This document shows positions 16,418 to 24,248 of a DNA stretch of 64,000 nucleotides, in pieces. Made by a program: the position numbers and the translations under genes. The notes beneath the pieces were generated by a model. It worked only from the letters and a program-made list of their open reading frames with translations, was not told the DNA's origin and did not search any database. The stretch's first letter is position 1; every line of letters begins with the position of its first letter. Source of the stretch: an uncultured Saprospiraceae bacterium (lineage in GTDB: Bacteria; Bacteroidota; Bacteroidia; Chitinophagales; Saprospiraceae); contig CALHAM010000046.1 of assembly GCA_937934275.1 (NCBI GenBank), forward strand, positions 1-64,000, in the 5' to 3' direction.

Positions 16418-17467
16418 ATGACCATTCCTTCTATTTTTAGGCCAACAGCCGCTCTGCTGGCTGCCCTTGTATTCATGATTACCGGCTGCCGTAAAGACGA
16501 CCCTAAGCCTATTTTCGAAGGTCCTTTTCTGCCGGCCAATTTCCCCAAACCCGCTTACGACTTAAGCCAAAACCCAGTGACGGAAGCCGGCTTCGCCTTG
16601 GGCAAAAAACTTTTCTACGACCCCATCCTCTCGCGCGACAACACCATCTCCTGCGGCAGTTGCCATATCTCCTACGCCGCTTTCACTCACCCCGACCACC
16701 CTGTTAGCCACGGTATTGACGACCTGTTGGGCCGCCGAAACGCCCTGCCCATCCAAAATGTCCTTTGGCGCACCAGTTTCTTCTGGGACGGCGGCGTGCC
16801 TCACCTGGACTTCGTGCCGCTCAACGCTATCCAAAGCCCCGTGGAAATGGACGAAGACCCTGGACGCATCCTACAAAAACTGCGCGCCCATCCGCAATAT
16901 CCGGCCTTATTTAAGGCCGCCTTCGGCTCGGAGGAAATCAATACGGCGCGCTTTCTGCAGGCTCTCTCCCAATTCATGGTCATGCTGGTGAGCGCCAACA
17001 GCCGCTACGACCGCTACGTGCGCAACGAACCCGGAGGCGTGCTCACCGCTGACGAACTCGAAGGCCTCAACCTCTTCCGGCAAAAATGCGCCTCTTGCCA
17101 TGCGACGGATCTGTTCACCGACCAATCCTTCCGAAACAACGGTTTAGACAAGTCCTTCTATTTCGACCAGGGCCGCTTCGAGGTCAGTGCTCTGCCCCAA
17201 GACGAGGGCAAATTTGCCGTTCCCTCGCTGCGAAACGTGGCTTCTACAAGCCCGTACATGCACGACGGCCGCTTCAAGCGACTTGAACAGGTGCTCGACC
17301 ACTACGCCTCAGGCGTGCAGGAATCGCCTACGTTAGACCCTCTGCTGCGCCAACCCGACGGCAAATTAGGCATCCCACTCACGGCAGATGAGAAACGCAA
17401 AATCATCGCTTTCTTAGGCACCTTGACCGACGAGGGGTTCTTGCGCGACAAGCGATTTGCTGAGTAA
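16418..17467 (+). CDS. Di-heme cytochrome c peroxidase/MauG/MbnH-like lipoprotein
   Basis: 349 residues with a lipobox (I-T-G-C-R-K-D-D) and two c-type heme sites: C79-G-S-C82-H83 and C224-A-S-C227-H228. The first is embedded in D-P-I-L-S-R-D-N-T-I-S-C-G-S-C-H, the second is followed by the family segment F-A-V-P-S-L-R-N-V and P-Y-M-H-D-G-R-F. This is the bacterial CcpA/MauG superfamily, whose members either reduce peroxide or oxidise residues of a partner protein. The MbnP-like gene next to it makes an MbnH-type role (Trp to kynurenine on the partner) the most attractive reading, although a plain cytochrome c peroxidase cannot be excluded. Location is periplasmic, lipid-anchored. It starts 9 bases after the preceding lipoprotein gene. 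Confidence 0.85.
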   Translation: MTIPSIFRPTAALLAALVFMITGCRKDDPKPIFEGPFLPANFPKPAYDLSQNPVTEAGFALGKKLFYDPILSRDNTISCGSCHISYAAFTHPDHPVSHGIDDLLGRRNALPIQNVLWRTSFFWDGGVPHLDFVPLNAIQSPVEMDEDPGRILQKLRAHPQYPALFKAAFGSEEINTARFLQALSQFMVMLVSANSRYDRYVRNEPGGVLTADELEGLNLFRQKCASCHATDLFTDQSFRNNGLDKSFYFDQGRFEVSALPQDEGKFAVPSLRNVASTSPYMHDGRFKRLEQVLDHYASGVQESPTLDPLLRQPDGKLGIPLTADEKRKIIAFLGTLTDEGFLRDKRFAE

Positions 17468-18001
17468 AAAGACAAGGCCACCTAACGTCCTTTTGCGCGC
17501 GCTCACAAAGGCGCGCCCCCTTCACTCGTGAGTCCACTTAGAAAAAGCCAGCCAAATGCCGAGCGCAATCCGAGGGAGGGCCTTTTCCTGTTTCGGCCAC
17601 ACCGCCGCCCCAACACATTCAGTCGGTGAGCAAGCGGTACTGCACTGGTTGAAATCCCCCGTAAAACCACCGCGCCTGCTCCTGTAGATCCCGTCTAGCC
17701 GCAGCGCAAACGCCGCACGCACAAGTAGGCAGCCAACAGCCTCCTCCGAACACCACAGCCGTTAGGCTCTCGGTGCGAAATCGCCGTACACGCTGTGGCC
17801 TGATCCGCACTCCATCAGACGGCGAGATGCAATCCTATTAGATTTTTTCCTTTTACTGCGACTTTTTCCTTTTTTTTGCCTTTTGCAGCCTCCTCCTCCC
17901 AGCAACAGGAAGGCCCAGTGCTAAGGCTGTATTTGTTAATGTGGAAATAGCGCCCTCTTTAAAGCGTTCTGCAAATCATCACAAGCACACATAACTTTCT
18001 T
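17468..18001. other. Gene-poor region before the coiled-coil gene
   Basis: 534 bases. Two overlapping short minus-strand frames (17522-17722 and 17619-17810) have no credible start context or recognised motif; the second encodes a Cys-containing stretch but looks accidental. A near-consensus promoter element, TGTATTTG at 17928-17935, lies 67 bases upstream of the next gene. T-rich tracts occur at 17840-17885. I see nothing else. Confidence 0.5.
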
Positions 18002-21000
18002 ATGAAATTTTTTACTCCCTTCCGCAGCCTTACCCTGACGACCATATTGTGCACCGCTTCCCTCCTTTTGCCCGCCCAAGACTGCTCCAATCTGATCAAA
18101 GAAAATAAGAAGGTCGCTGGCGTTCAAGTCGTTCGGACTGACAACATCGTTGTCGTTGTACGCGGCAGCTATAATTACAGCATTGCTTTTGTAGCTGATG
18201 AAAAAGGCATCTATGCCCGTGTAACTTCTACCGGCGGCACAGAGCTGAACCAAGACGATCAAGTCGTTTTCGTGGACTTCTCCGGCAAAGAGCGCGTCTA
18301 CAAATTCACCTCTTTGGGCGAAGTGGTGAGCGGCAATGTGCCTACCCACCGCAACAACTTGCGCTTAGACTTAGACGCCGTTCGCTGGTTGGCGAGCACG
18401 ACCATCACTGACATTCACTTCATCAACTTTGTCGAACGGCAGAAGTACAAGTTTACGGTAAACCCCAACCGGCAAACAGAGTTTCGCAACCTATGCGTAT
18501 GCTTCCACAACGCTCTTGAGGAAGGCGCAGTGAAAGATAACCCAGGAGCCGAGATTGAACGCAAGAGCAGCACTTCGAGTGCTGGCGCACCAACCAACAC
18601 CACAACAAACAAACCCAGCTCAGGCAGTACACCCAGCGGTGGAGGAACGCGTCCGACTTCTGCCGGCGCTCCAGTCAGTGACGAAGAGCTCGTTAGCCTT
18701 CGACGCGACTTAGAAAAGACGAAAGAAGCCGTTCGGGCCGAGATAAAAGCCGAGCGCGAGCGCGCCGATGCTATCAAGTTGCAAATCCAGCAGGAAGTTG
18801 CCGCCGCCCGAGAGGCCGCCAACCAGAAAAAAACGGAATACGCCAACGAAGTGCTCGAAGCGCGCAAGGCCAGCTTGGCTGAAATTGAAAAAGCGCGCGC
18901 CGAAGCCCAAGCCATCATTGCGGAAAGCCGAATGCGCGCCGACTCCATCACCGCTCGCCTACATCTGAACGTCGAAGAAGAACGGCGTAAAGCGGGCGAG
19001 GAAATCCAGAAAGCGCGCATTACCGCGGCAGAAGAGGTCAAAAAAGCCCGTGAGAATGCCTCGGCGGAAATCGCCCGCATCAAAGAGCAACTCGAACAAT
19101 CTAAACTGCAGTACGGCGACGAAATTGCCACTGCGCGCGCCAACGCTGAGGAAGAGATTCGCCGCATCCGCGAGGAAAATGCGCGTGTCATTGCCGAAGC
19201 CCGCCAGCGTGCCCTTCAGGAAAAAGAAAAAACCGCAGGCGACGTACAGGAAGCCAAACGCACCGCTGCTGACGAGATTCTCAAAGTGCGCGAAGAGTCG
19301 GCTAACGAAGTGGCTCGTGCCCGTGAAAATGCCGTTTTGGAAAAGCAGCGCATCGCCAACGAAATTTCTGAAGCCCGCCGAAAAGCTGCCCAAGAAAAGG
19401 CCCTTATAGAACAGAACAATGCATCGGAATTGGCCGATTTGCGCGAGAATACCGCCAAACAAAAAGAAACTCTCGCCTTAGAGGTAGCAGAGGCCAAAAA
19501 GCGGGCGGCCGATGAGATAGAGCGCATCCGCCGCGAGGTGCAACTTTATCGCGAGCAGGCCGAAACCGAGAAGGCCAACATCGCCAAAGAGGTAGCCGAA
19601 AACCGCCAGCGCGCCGCCCAGAGCGTGCAGCAAATCCAAGAGGAGGCTAATCGGGCCATTGTTGAGGCTCAAAAACGCGCTCAGCAGCAGCGCGACTCCA
19701 TCGCTGCAGCCGTGCAAACCGCCCGCCAGCGCGCCGCTGAAGAGATAGCCAAGATTCAAGAAGAGACCAACCGAACCTTAGCCGCCATCAAAGAAAAAGA
19801 AGCGCGCATCAAGCAGGAAAGCGCCGAGGAAGTGCAGCGCGCCCGCGAACGCGCCGCCCAAGAAGTGGCCAAAGCTCAGGAAGAGGCTCGCGCTCGAGTG
19901 CAAGCGGCAAACGCCAATGCCGACGAAGCCCAGCGCAAGTACGCCGAAGAAATTAACGCCTCTAAGCAGACCGCCGAACAAAAGCTGCAGCAAATCCAAC
20001 AAGAGGCCGCTGCCGCCGTTGCTGAGGCTCGGCGCAAGCAGCAAGAGACCAGCCAGGCCTCCGCCCAAGAAGTGCAGGCAGCTCGCGAGCGCGCCGCTGC
20101 TGAAATTGCCGCTGCCCGCGAGCGCGCCGCCCAAGAAGTAGCCGCTGCCAAAGAAGCCGCCGTGCGTGCCCAGCAAGAGTCGGCCAATGCCATTGCTGAG
20201 GCCAGGCGCCAGAGCGCCCAAGCCATTGCCGCCGTCCGAAGTGCTGAAGCCGACAGCATCCGCATCGCTCGCGAACGCGCTGCCGAAGAGCGCCAGCGCT
20301 TAGCAGCCGAACTGGCCAGCGCCCGCGAACGCGCTGCGGCCGAAATTGCCGCAGCCAACCAACAAGCAGCAGAAGAAACCAAGAACGCCCGCGAAAACGC
20401 CGCCCGTGCTCGGCAAGAAAGCGCTGAAGCCATCGCAAAAGCGCGCGAAGAGGCCGCTGCCGAAGTGGCCAAAGCCAGAGAAGAGGCCGCCCGCGAAGTG
20501 GCCTCCGCCAAGCAACAGGCCGTAGAAGCCATTGCCCAAGCTCGCCGCGAAGCCGAAGAGCGCAAAACAGCCTTCGCCCGCGAAGTCAGCGAAGCCCAGG
20601 AGCGCGCCCGCCGCGAAATGGAAGAGGCGCGCAACCAGGCTGCCCAAGAAGTGGCCAACGCTCGCAAAGAAGCCGAAAACAAGCGCCGCCAATACGCCAA
20701 CGAGGTAGAGGAAGCGCGCAAACGCGCCGCCGAAGAGGCCGCCGCCGCTCAGAAAGAAGCGGCGCAAGCCGTCCAGACCGCTCGCCAAGAGAGCGCAGCT
20801 GAAATCGCCCGCGTCCGCGCTGAAGTAGCGGAAAAAATCCGTGAAGAGCAGCAAAAAATCGCGCAAAAACAGCAAGAACTTCTTCAAAAGCAACAAGAGG
20901 TGGAGCGCATCCAGCAGCAGCTCAGCGCGCTGCAGGCCGACATCCAACGCGCCCAGGCCGAACTGCAGCGCCTCCAAGAGGAGGCCCGCAAGCAACGCTC

Positions 21001-21022
21001 AGGCTCAGGCAACAACCGCTAA
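18002..21022 (+). CDS. Giant exported Ala/Glu/Arg-rich coiled-coil protein
   Basis: 1006 residues. A signal peptide (ending L-L-P-A-Q) precedes a beta-rich domain of about 150 residues that carries three cysteines and ends V-C-F-H-N-A-L-E-E-G. A Ser/Thr/Gly/Pro linker (about residues 185-222) follows. The remaining ~780 residues are an almost unbroken helix-forming repeat, many units being of the 11-residue type A-R-E-R-A-A-x-E-I-A-A or A-K-E-E-A-A-x-E-V-A-K, ending in a Gln-rich heptad stretch and a short basic tail. There is no membrane helix after the signal and no lipobox. The predicted product is a very long rod in the periplasm or outside the cell. I recognise no family for the N-terminal domain. 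Neighbouring genes give no clue; it stands alone and converges on a TonB-dependent receptor gene. Confidence 0.85.
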   Translation: MKFFTPFRSLTLTTILCTASLLLPAQDCSNLIKENKKVAGVQVVRTDNIVVVVRGSYNYSIAFVADEKGIYARVTSTGGTELNQDDQVVFVDFSGKERVYKFTSLGEVVSGNVPTHRNNLRLDLDAVRWLASTTITDIHFINFVERQKYKFTVNPNRQTEFRNLCVCFHNALEEGAVKDNPGAEIERKSSTSSAGAPTNTTTNKPSSGSTPSGGGTRPTSAGAPVSDEELVSLRRDLEKTKEAVRAEIKAERERADAIKLQIQQEVAAAREAANQKKTEYANEVLEARKASLAEIEKARAEAQAIIAESRMRADSITARLHLNVEEERRKAGEEIQKARITAAEEVKKARENASAEIARIKEQLEQSKLQYGDEIATARANAEEEIRRIREENARVIAEARQRALQEKEKTAGDVQEAKRTAADEILKVREESANEVARARENAVLEKQRIANEISEARRKAAQEKALIEQNNASELADLRENTAKQKETLALEVAEAKKRAADEIERIRREVQLYREQAETEKANIAKEVAENRQRAAQSVQQIQEEANRAIVEAQKRAQQQRDSIAAAVQTARQRAAEEIAKIQEETNRTLAAIKEKEARIKQESAEEVQRARERAAQEVAKAQEEARARVQAANANADEAQRKYAEEINASKQTAEQKLQQIQQEAAAAVAEARRKQQETSQASAQEVQAARERAAAEIAAARERAAQEVAAAKEAAVRAQQESANAIAEARRQSAQAIAAVRSAEADSIRIARERAAEERQRLAAELASARERAAAEIAAANQQAAEETKNARENAARARQESAEAIAKAREEAAAEVAKAREEAAREVASAKQQAVEAIAQARREAEERKTAFAREVSEAQERARREMEEARNQAAQEVANARKEAENKRRQYANEVEEARKRAAEEAAAAQKEAAQAVQTARQESAAEIARVRAEVAEKIREEQQKIAQKQQELLQKQQEVERIQQQLSALQADIQRAQAELQRLQEEARKQRSGSGNNR
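18711..20996 (+). repeat. Degenerate tandem repeats encoding the coiled coil
   Basis: Within the gene above, short units related to GCCCGCGAACGCGCCGCC recur (for example around 19849, 20087, 20117 and 20319), interspersed with diverged copies. The period is commonly 33 bases (11 codons). The skewed Ala/Glu/Arg composition leaves long open frames on the opposite strand; those are shadows, not genes. Confidence 0.8.
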
Positions 21023-21029
21023 ACGTCCT

Positions 21030-23189
21030 TTAAAGCCCAAAAGGCATAGGGCCTCCTACTACTCTGTATCTCTTCGGAGGCATGCTTAAATAGACATTTC
21101 CCGGAGCCACAGCACTTGTTGGGTGGGCTTCCCACAGCAAGCCCACCCAACAAGTCCGTCCGGCGGCAGGCTCGAAGAAACGCCCAGCGGCAGCATTGGG
21201 CCGCACATTGTGAAAATAAGCCGCTTGAGTGGCGTTATCCACCCCGAAAAAAGCCTCAACGAGGCATGTGGGCCGCCTCCAGCGGTAGCCCACTCGGCTT
21301 TGCAGCAGCGTTACAGGAGCTACGCGCGTTTGGTTGGCGTCGTCGGCAAAGTAGGCACCTGCGTAGCGCGCCTGAGCGCGGGCGAACCAGCGGTATTCCC
21401 CGCCATAACGCAAGTCGAGCATGCCCCAATGCTGAGGCAGAGCCGGCAATTGGTTTCCACTAAAGTCGCCCGCGGGCGTGCTGTATCGGGCATACCAAAA
21501 GCGGGCCGACGTCCAAGTCAACTCAGCTGCCAAACGCGGCACTGGGTAGGCGAGCAGCGTCAGCTCGAAGCCCATCCGCCGGGTTTGTCCGGCGTTTTGG
21601 TAATAGAGTCGTCCGGGGGTCTGCGGGCGCTCGAAAGGCGTTAGCTCGTCGTTGGTAACGGCCCAAAAAAGCGCGACATCGGCTTGCAATAGGTCGCCCT
21701 CCGCTGTTTGTGCACCGATTTCCCAGGTATGGGTGCGCTGTGGGCGCAGGTTAGGATTGAAGCCTCCACTGCCATCGGGGTTGTTGCTCAGTTCGCTCAG
21801 CGTAGGTGTCTCGAAATGGGTGGCCCAATTAGCCCGCGCTCGCAAGTAGCGGCCCACATGGCGCGTCAAGCCGGCCCATGGGCTGAGGTAAGAATAAGCT
21901 CTGCGGCCCGATTGGTCGCCGTCGGCATCGAAGGCGTCCTCTACCTGCAGCCATACGCGGTCGGCACGCAAACCGGCGCCGAGGTTCCAAGAAGACCGAG
22001 GGCGCCATTGAGCGGCAACAAAGAAGCCTGCCGAAGCAAAACGCTCCGTTTGGTTCAATTGCAGCGGGCCGCGCTGGCCGTCGAGGTTGTCGAAGCGCTG
22101 GCGGTCGTCGCACTGATAGTCAAAGTCAAGGCCTGCTGAAAAAGATGCGCGAGGGCTTAACCACTGGTGTTGTACTCCCGTTCCGGCGGCCCAGCGCTGC
22201 AGTTGCACTTGTCCGCCGCGTTGGAAGGGCAGGCGATTTTCAAAATTGCGGCGCAAAGCGTAGAGGCGGGCGGAGGAGGTATGGCCCTTTTTCCAATCTT
22301 TTTCCGCAAAAAAGCCTACCCGTCCCTGCTCTACGCGTTCACCGGCGTTGAAGCGCGTGTTCGTCGGGTGCGCAGCGCGCCGATGGGCAGCCACTTGTTC
22401 TGCCGTAAGGCCACCAGCGTCGTCGGCTTGTGGGCTAAAGACGTAGTTGAACAGCAGGCGCAAGCGGAGAGATGAGTCTGGTGAGGGCCACTCCCAACGA
22501 GTATTGAGCAGTGAGGTGCGCATGGCCGAGTACTCGCGATAGCCCCTCAAGCGCTGATGCGTCAGCGCCAAGCGAACGCCGTGGCGCCCTCGGCGAAAGC
22601 TGCCTGAAACATGCCCTTGCCCAAACCCCCAAGAGCCTGTCGCTACGCGCACACGCATCGCCGGAGCGTCAGCAATGCGCTCCGTATGTAGGCTCACCAC
22701 TCCGCCAGAGGCATTGCCGTACAGGCCGCCCGACGAGCCGCGCAGCACTTCAATGCGCTCTACAACCGCTAAGTCGAGGTTGTCCACCTGCCCTTGACCA
22801 TCCGGAGCAGACTCTGGGATGCCGTCGAGCAGCAGCCGAATACCGCGGATGCCGAAAGCCGAACGCGCCCCGAAGCCCCGAATGGCAATGCGGATGTCTT
22901 GAGCAAAATTGGCCTCACCCAACATCCACACGCCCGGTACGGCCGCTAAGCTCTCGCGCAGCGTCAGCTGCGGCTCTGCCCGGCGCAACCACTCGCCCTG
23001 AAGCCTCGACACTGAAAGCGGCACCCCTCCAGACGAAAGAGGCAGGCGCGCCACCGAAATCGTTATGCCTCGCAGCGTATCCTCGCGCAACGTATCGGCA
23101 ACCATCACCCAACCTCGCGCGGACGAGGCCCCTGAGGCAGCCACTACCGGCACAACCCAAAGTACAGCCCAAAGTAAGAGGACACTCAT
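21030..23189 (-). CDS. TonB-dependent outer-membrane receptor
   Basis: 719 residues with signal peptide, plug domain and 22-strand-type barrel. Plug features include S-L-A-A-V-P-G-V, I-R-G-F-G-A-R-S-A-F-G-I-R-G, L-L-L-D-G-I-P and V-E-R-I-E-V-L-R-G-S-S-G-G-L-Y-G-N. Barrel features include N-W-A-T-H-F-E-T-P-T-L-S-E-L and N-L-R-P-Q-R-T-H-T-W-E-I-G. It lacks the carboxypeptidase-like N-terminal extension of SusC proteins, so it belongs to the classical siderophore/metal/cofactor receptor branch. About 25 residues extend beyond the last apparent barrel strand, which is unusual because such proteins normally end in an aromatic residue. Substrate unknown; the copper island 3.6 kb away makes a metal substrate a tempting but unproven idea. 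It converges on the coiled-coil gene with a 7-base gap. Confidence 0.9.
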   Translation of the reverse strand: MSVLLLWAVLWVVPVVAASGASSARGWVMVADTLREDTLRGITISVARLPLSSGGVPLSVSRLQGEWLRRAEPQLTLRESLAAVPGVWMLGEANFAQDIRIAIRGFGARSAFGIRGIRLLLDGIPESAPDGQGQVDNLDLAVVERIEVLRGSSGGLYGNASGGVVSLHTERIADAPAMRVRVATGSWGFGQGHVSGSFRRGRHGVRLALTHQRLRGYREYSAMRTSLLNTRWEWPSPDSSLRLRLLFNYVFSPQADDAGGLTAEQVAAHRRAAHPTNTRFNAGERVEQGRVGFFAEKDWKKGHTSSARLYALRRNFENRLPFQRGGQVQLQRWAAGTGVQHQWLSPRASFSAGLDFDYQCDDRQRFDNLDGQRGPLQLNQTERFASAGFFVAAQWRPRSSWNLGAGLRADRVWLQVEDAFDADGDQSGRRAYSYLSPWAGLTRHVGRYLRARANWATHFETPTLSELSNNPDGSGGFNPNLRPQRTHTWEIGAQTAEGDLLQADVALFWAVTNDELTPFERPQTPGRLYYQNAGQTRRMGFELTLLAYPVPRLAAELTWTSARFWYARYSTPAGDFSGNQLPALPQHWGMLDLRYGGEYRWFARAQARYAGAYFADDANQTRVAPVTLLQSRVGYRWRRPTCLVEAFFGVDNATQAAYFHNVRPNAAAGRFFEPAAGRTCWVGLLWEAHPTSAVAPGNVYLSMPPKRYRVVGGPMPFGL

Positions 23190-23253
23190 AGCGCCGAAAG
23201 TTCGAACAAAGCCGCCCTAACTTCGCTGAAAAAAAACGACCGATTAACTGTTT

Positions 23254-24138
23254 ATGCGCCAACACCCTATTATTCTCGTCACCGGTGCGCGCGGCCAACT
23301 GGGGCGCTGTTTTGAGGACCTAAGCCGACAATTCCCACAATGGGCATTCCTGCTCACCGGCGCTCAGGAACTCGACATCACCGATCGCCGCGCCATCCGC
23401 CGCTTTTTCGAAAATCATCGGCCCAACTGGTGCCTCAACTGCGCCGCTTACACGGCCGTAGACAGGGCCGAAGACGAGCCGCAACAAGCGCAGCGGGTCA
23501 ATGCCTTAGGGCCGCGCTATTTGGCTGAGGTCTGCGCCCAAATAGGCAGCCGCCTCATCCATTTCTCTACCGATTATGTCTACCACGGCCGGCATTATTT
23601 GCCTCTACGGGAAAATGTTCCCACCCATCCGCGCAGCGTCTATGCCCGCAGCAAATTAAGCGGCGACCGCGCCGTCTTGCGCTACTGCCCCGCTGGCGGG
23701 ATGGTCATCCGAACCTCTTGGTTGTACTCCCCCTATGGCCACAACTTTGCCCATACCATCGCCCGCTTGGGCCGACAACGCCCAGAACTGCGCGTCGTGT
23801 TCGACCAAATCGGCACCCCCACCTACGCTCCACATCTGGCCGAAGCGGTCTTGCACATCGTCGATCGCGTGCAGACACACGGCCAACCCAACAGCATTAG
23901 CGGCGTCTGGCACTACTCCAACGAGGGCGTCTGCAGCTGGTACGATTTTGCCCAAACCATTGCCGACCTCAAACAACTGCCTTGCCGCATCACCCCCATT
24001 CGCACCGAAGAATACCCTACCGCCGCCGCTCGACCGCCCTTCAGCGTCTTAGATAAAGCCAAAATCAAAACGGCTTTTGGCCTAGAAATACCCCATTGGC
24101 GAAGAGGCGCCGAGCAATGGGCGATGCAAACGGCCTAA
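23254..24138 (+). CDS. rfbD: dTDP-4-dehydrorhamnose reductase
   Basis: Last step of dTDP-L-rhamnose synthesis (NADPH-dependent reduction of the 4-keto sugar). 294 residues with the short-chain dehydrogenase features of RfbD/RmlD: I-L-V-T-G-A-R-G-Q-L-G, E-L-D-I-T-D, N-C-A-A-Y-T-A-V-D-R-A-E-D-E, F-S-T-D-Y-V-Y and the catalytic Y-A-R-S-K. The late G-V-W-H-Y-S-N-E-G segment also fits. The other rml genes are not adjacent. The next gene starts 110 bases downstream on the same strand with no obvious terminator between. Confidence 0.95.
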   Translation: MRQHPIILVTGARGQLGRCFEDLSRQFPQWAFLLTGAQELDITDRRAIRRFFENHRPNWCLNCAAYTAVDRAEDEPQQAQRVNALGPRYLAEVCAQIGSRLIHFSTDYVYHGRHYLPLRENVPTHPRSVYARSKLSGDRAVLRYCPAGGMVIRTSWLYSPYGHNFAHTIARLGRQRPELRVVFDQIGTPTYAPHLAEAVLHIVDRVQTHGQPNSISGVWHYSNEGVCSWYDFAQTIADLKQLPCRITPIRTEEYPTAAARPPFSVLDKAKIKTAFGLEIPHWRRGAEQWAMQTA

Positions 24139-24248
24139 TCATCGAAAGGCTGTGCATCTTTTTGCTGAACTTTCGTTATTTCGCCGCGGATTGCATTTCC
24201 GTACGCCTTCAAAAATCCAACTCATCCCTTCAAGCACGCACCTCACCT

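Noticed and set aside
17522..17810. Two overlapping minus-strand frames between the MauG-like and coiled-coil genes
   Set aside because: No start context, no signal peptide or domain; the Cys content of one looks accidental.
18415..20995. Several long minus-strand open frames opposite the coiled-coil gene
   Set aside because: They arise because the Ala/Glu/Arg-rich plus-strand codons leave few stop codons on the other strand.
24096..24248. Upstream extension of the AAA+ gene
   Set aside because: It overlaps rfbD and translates to a sequence without family resemblance; the ATG at 24249 is better.
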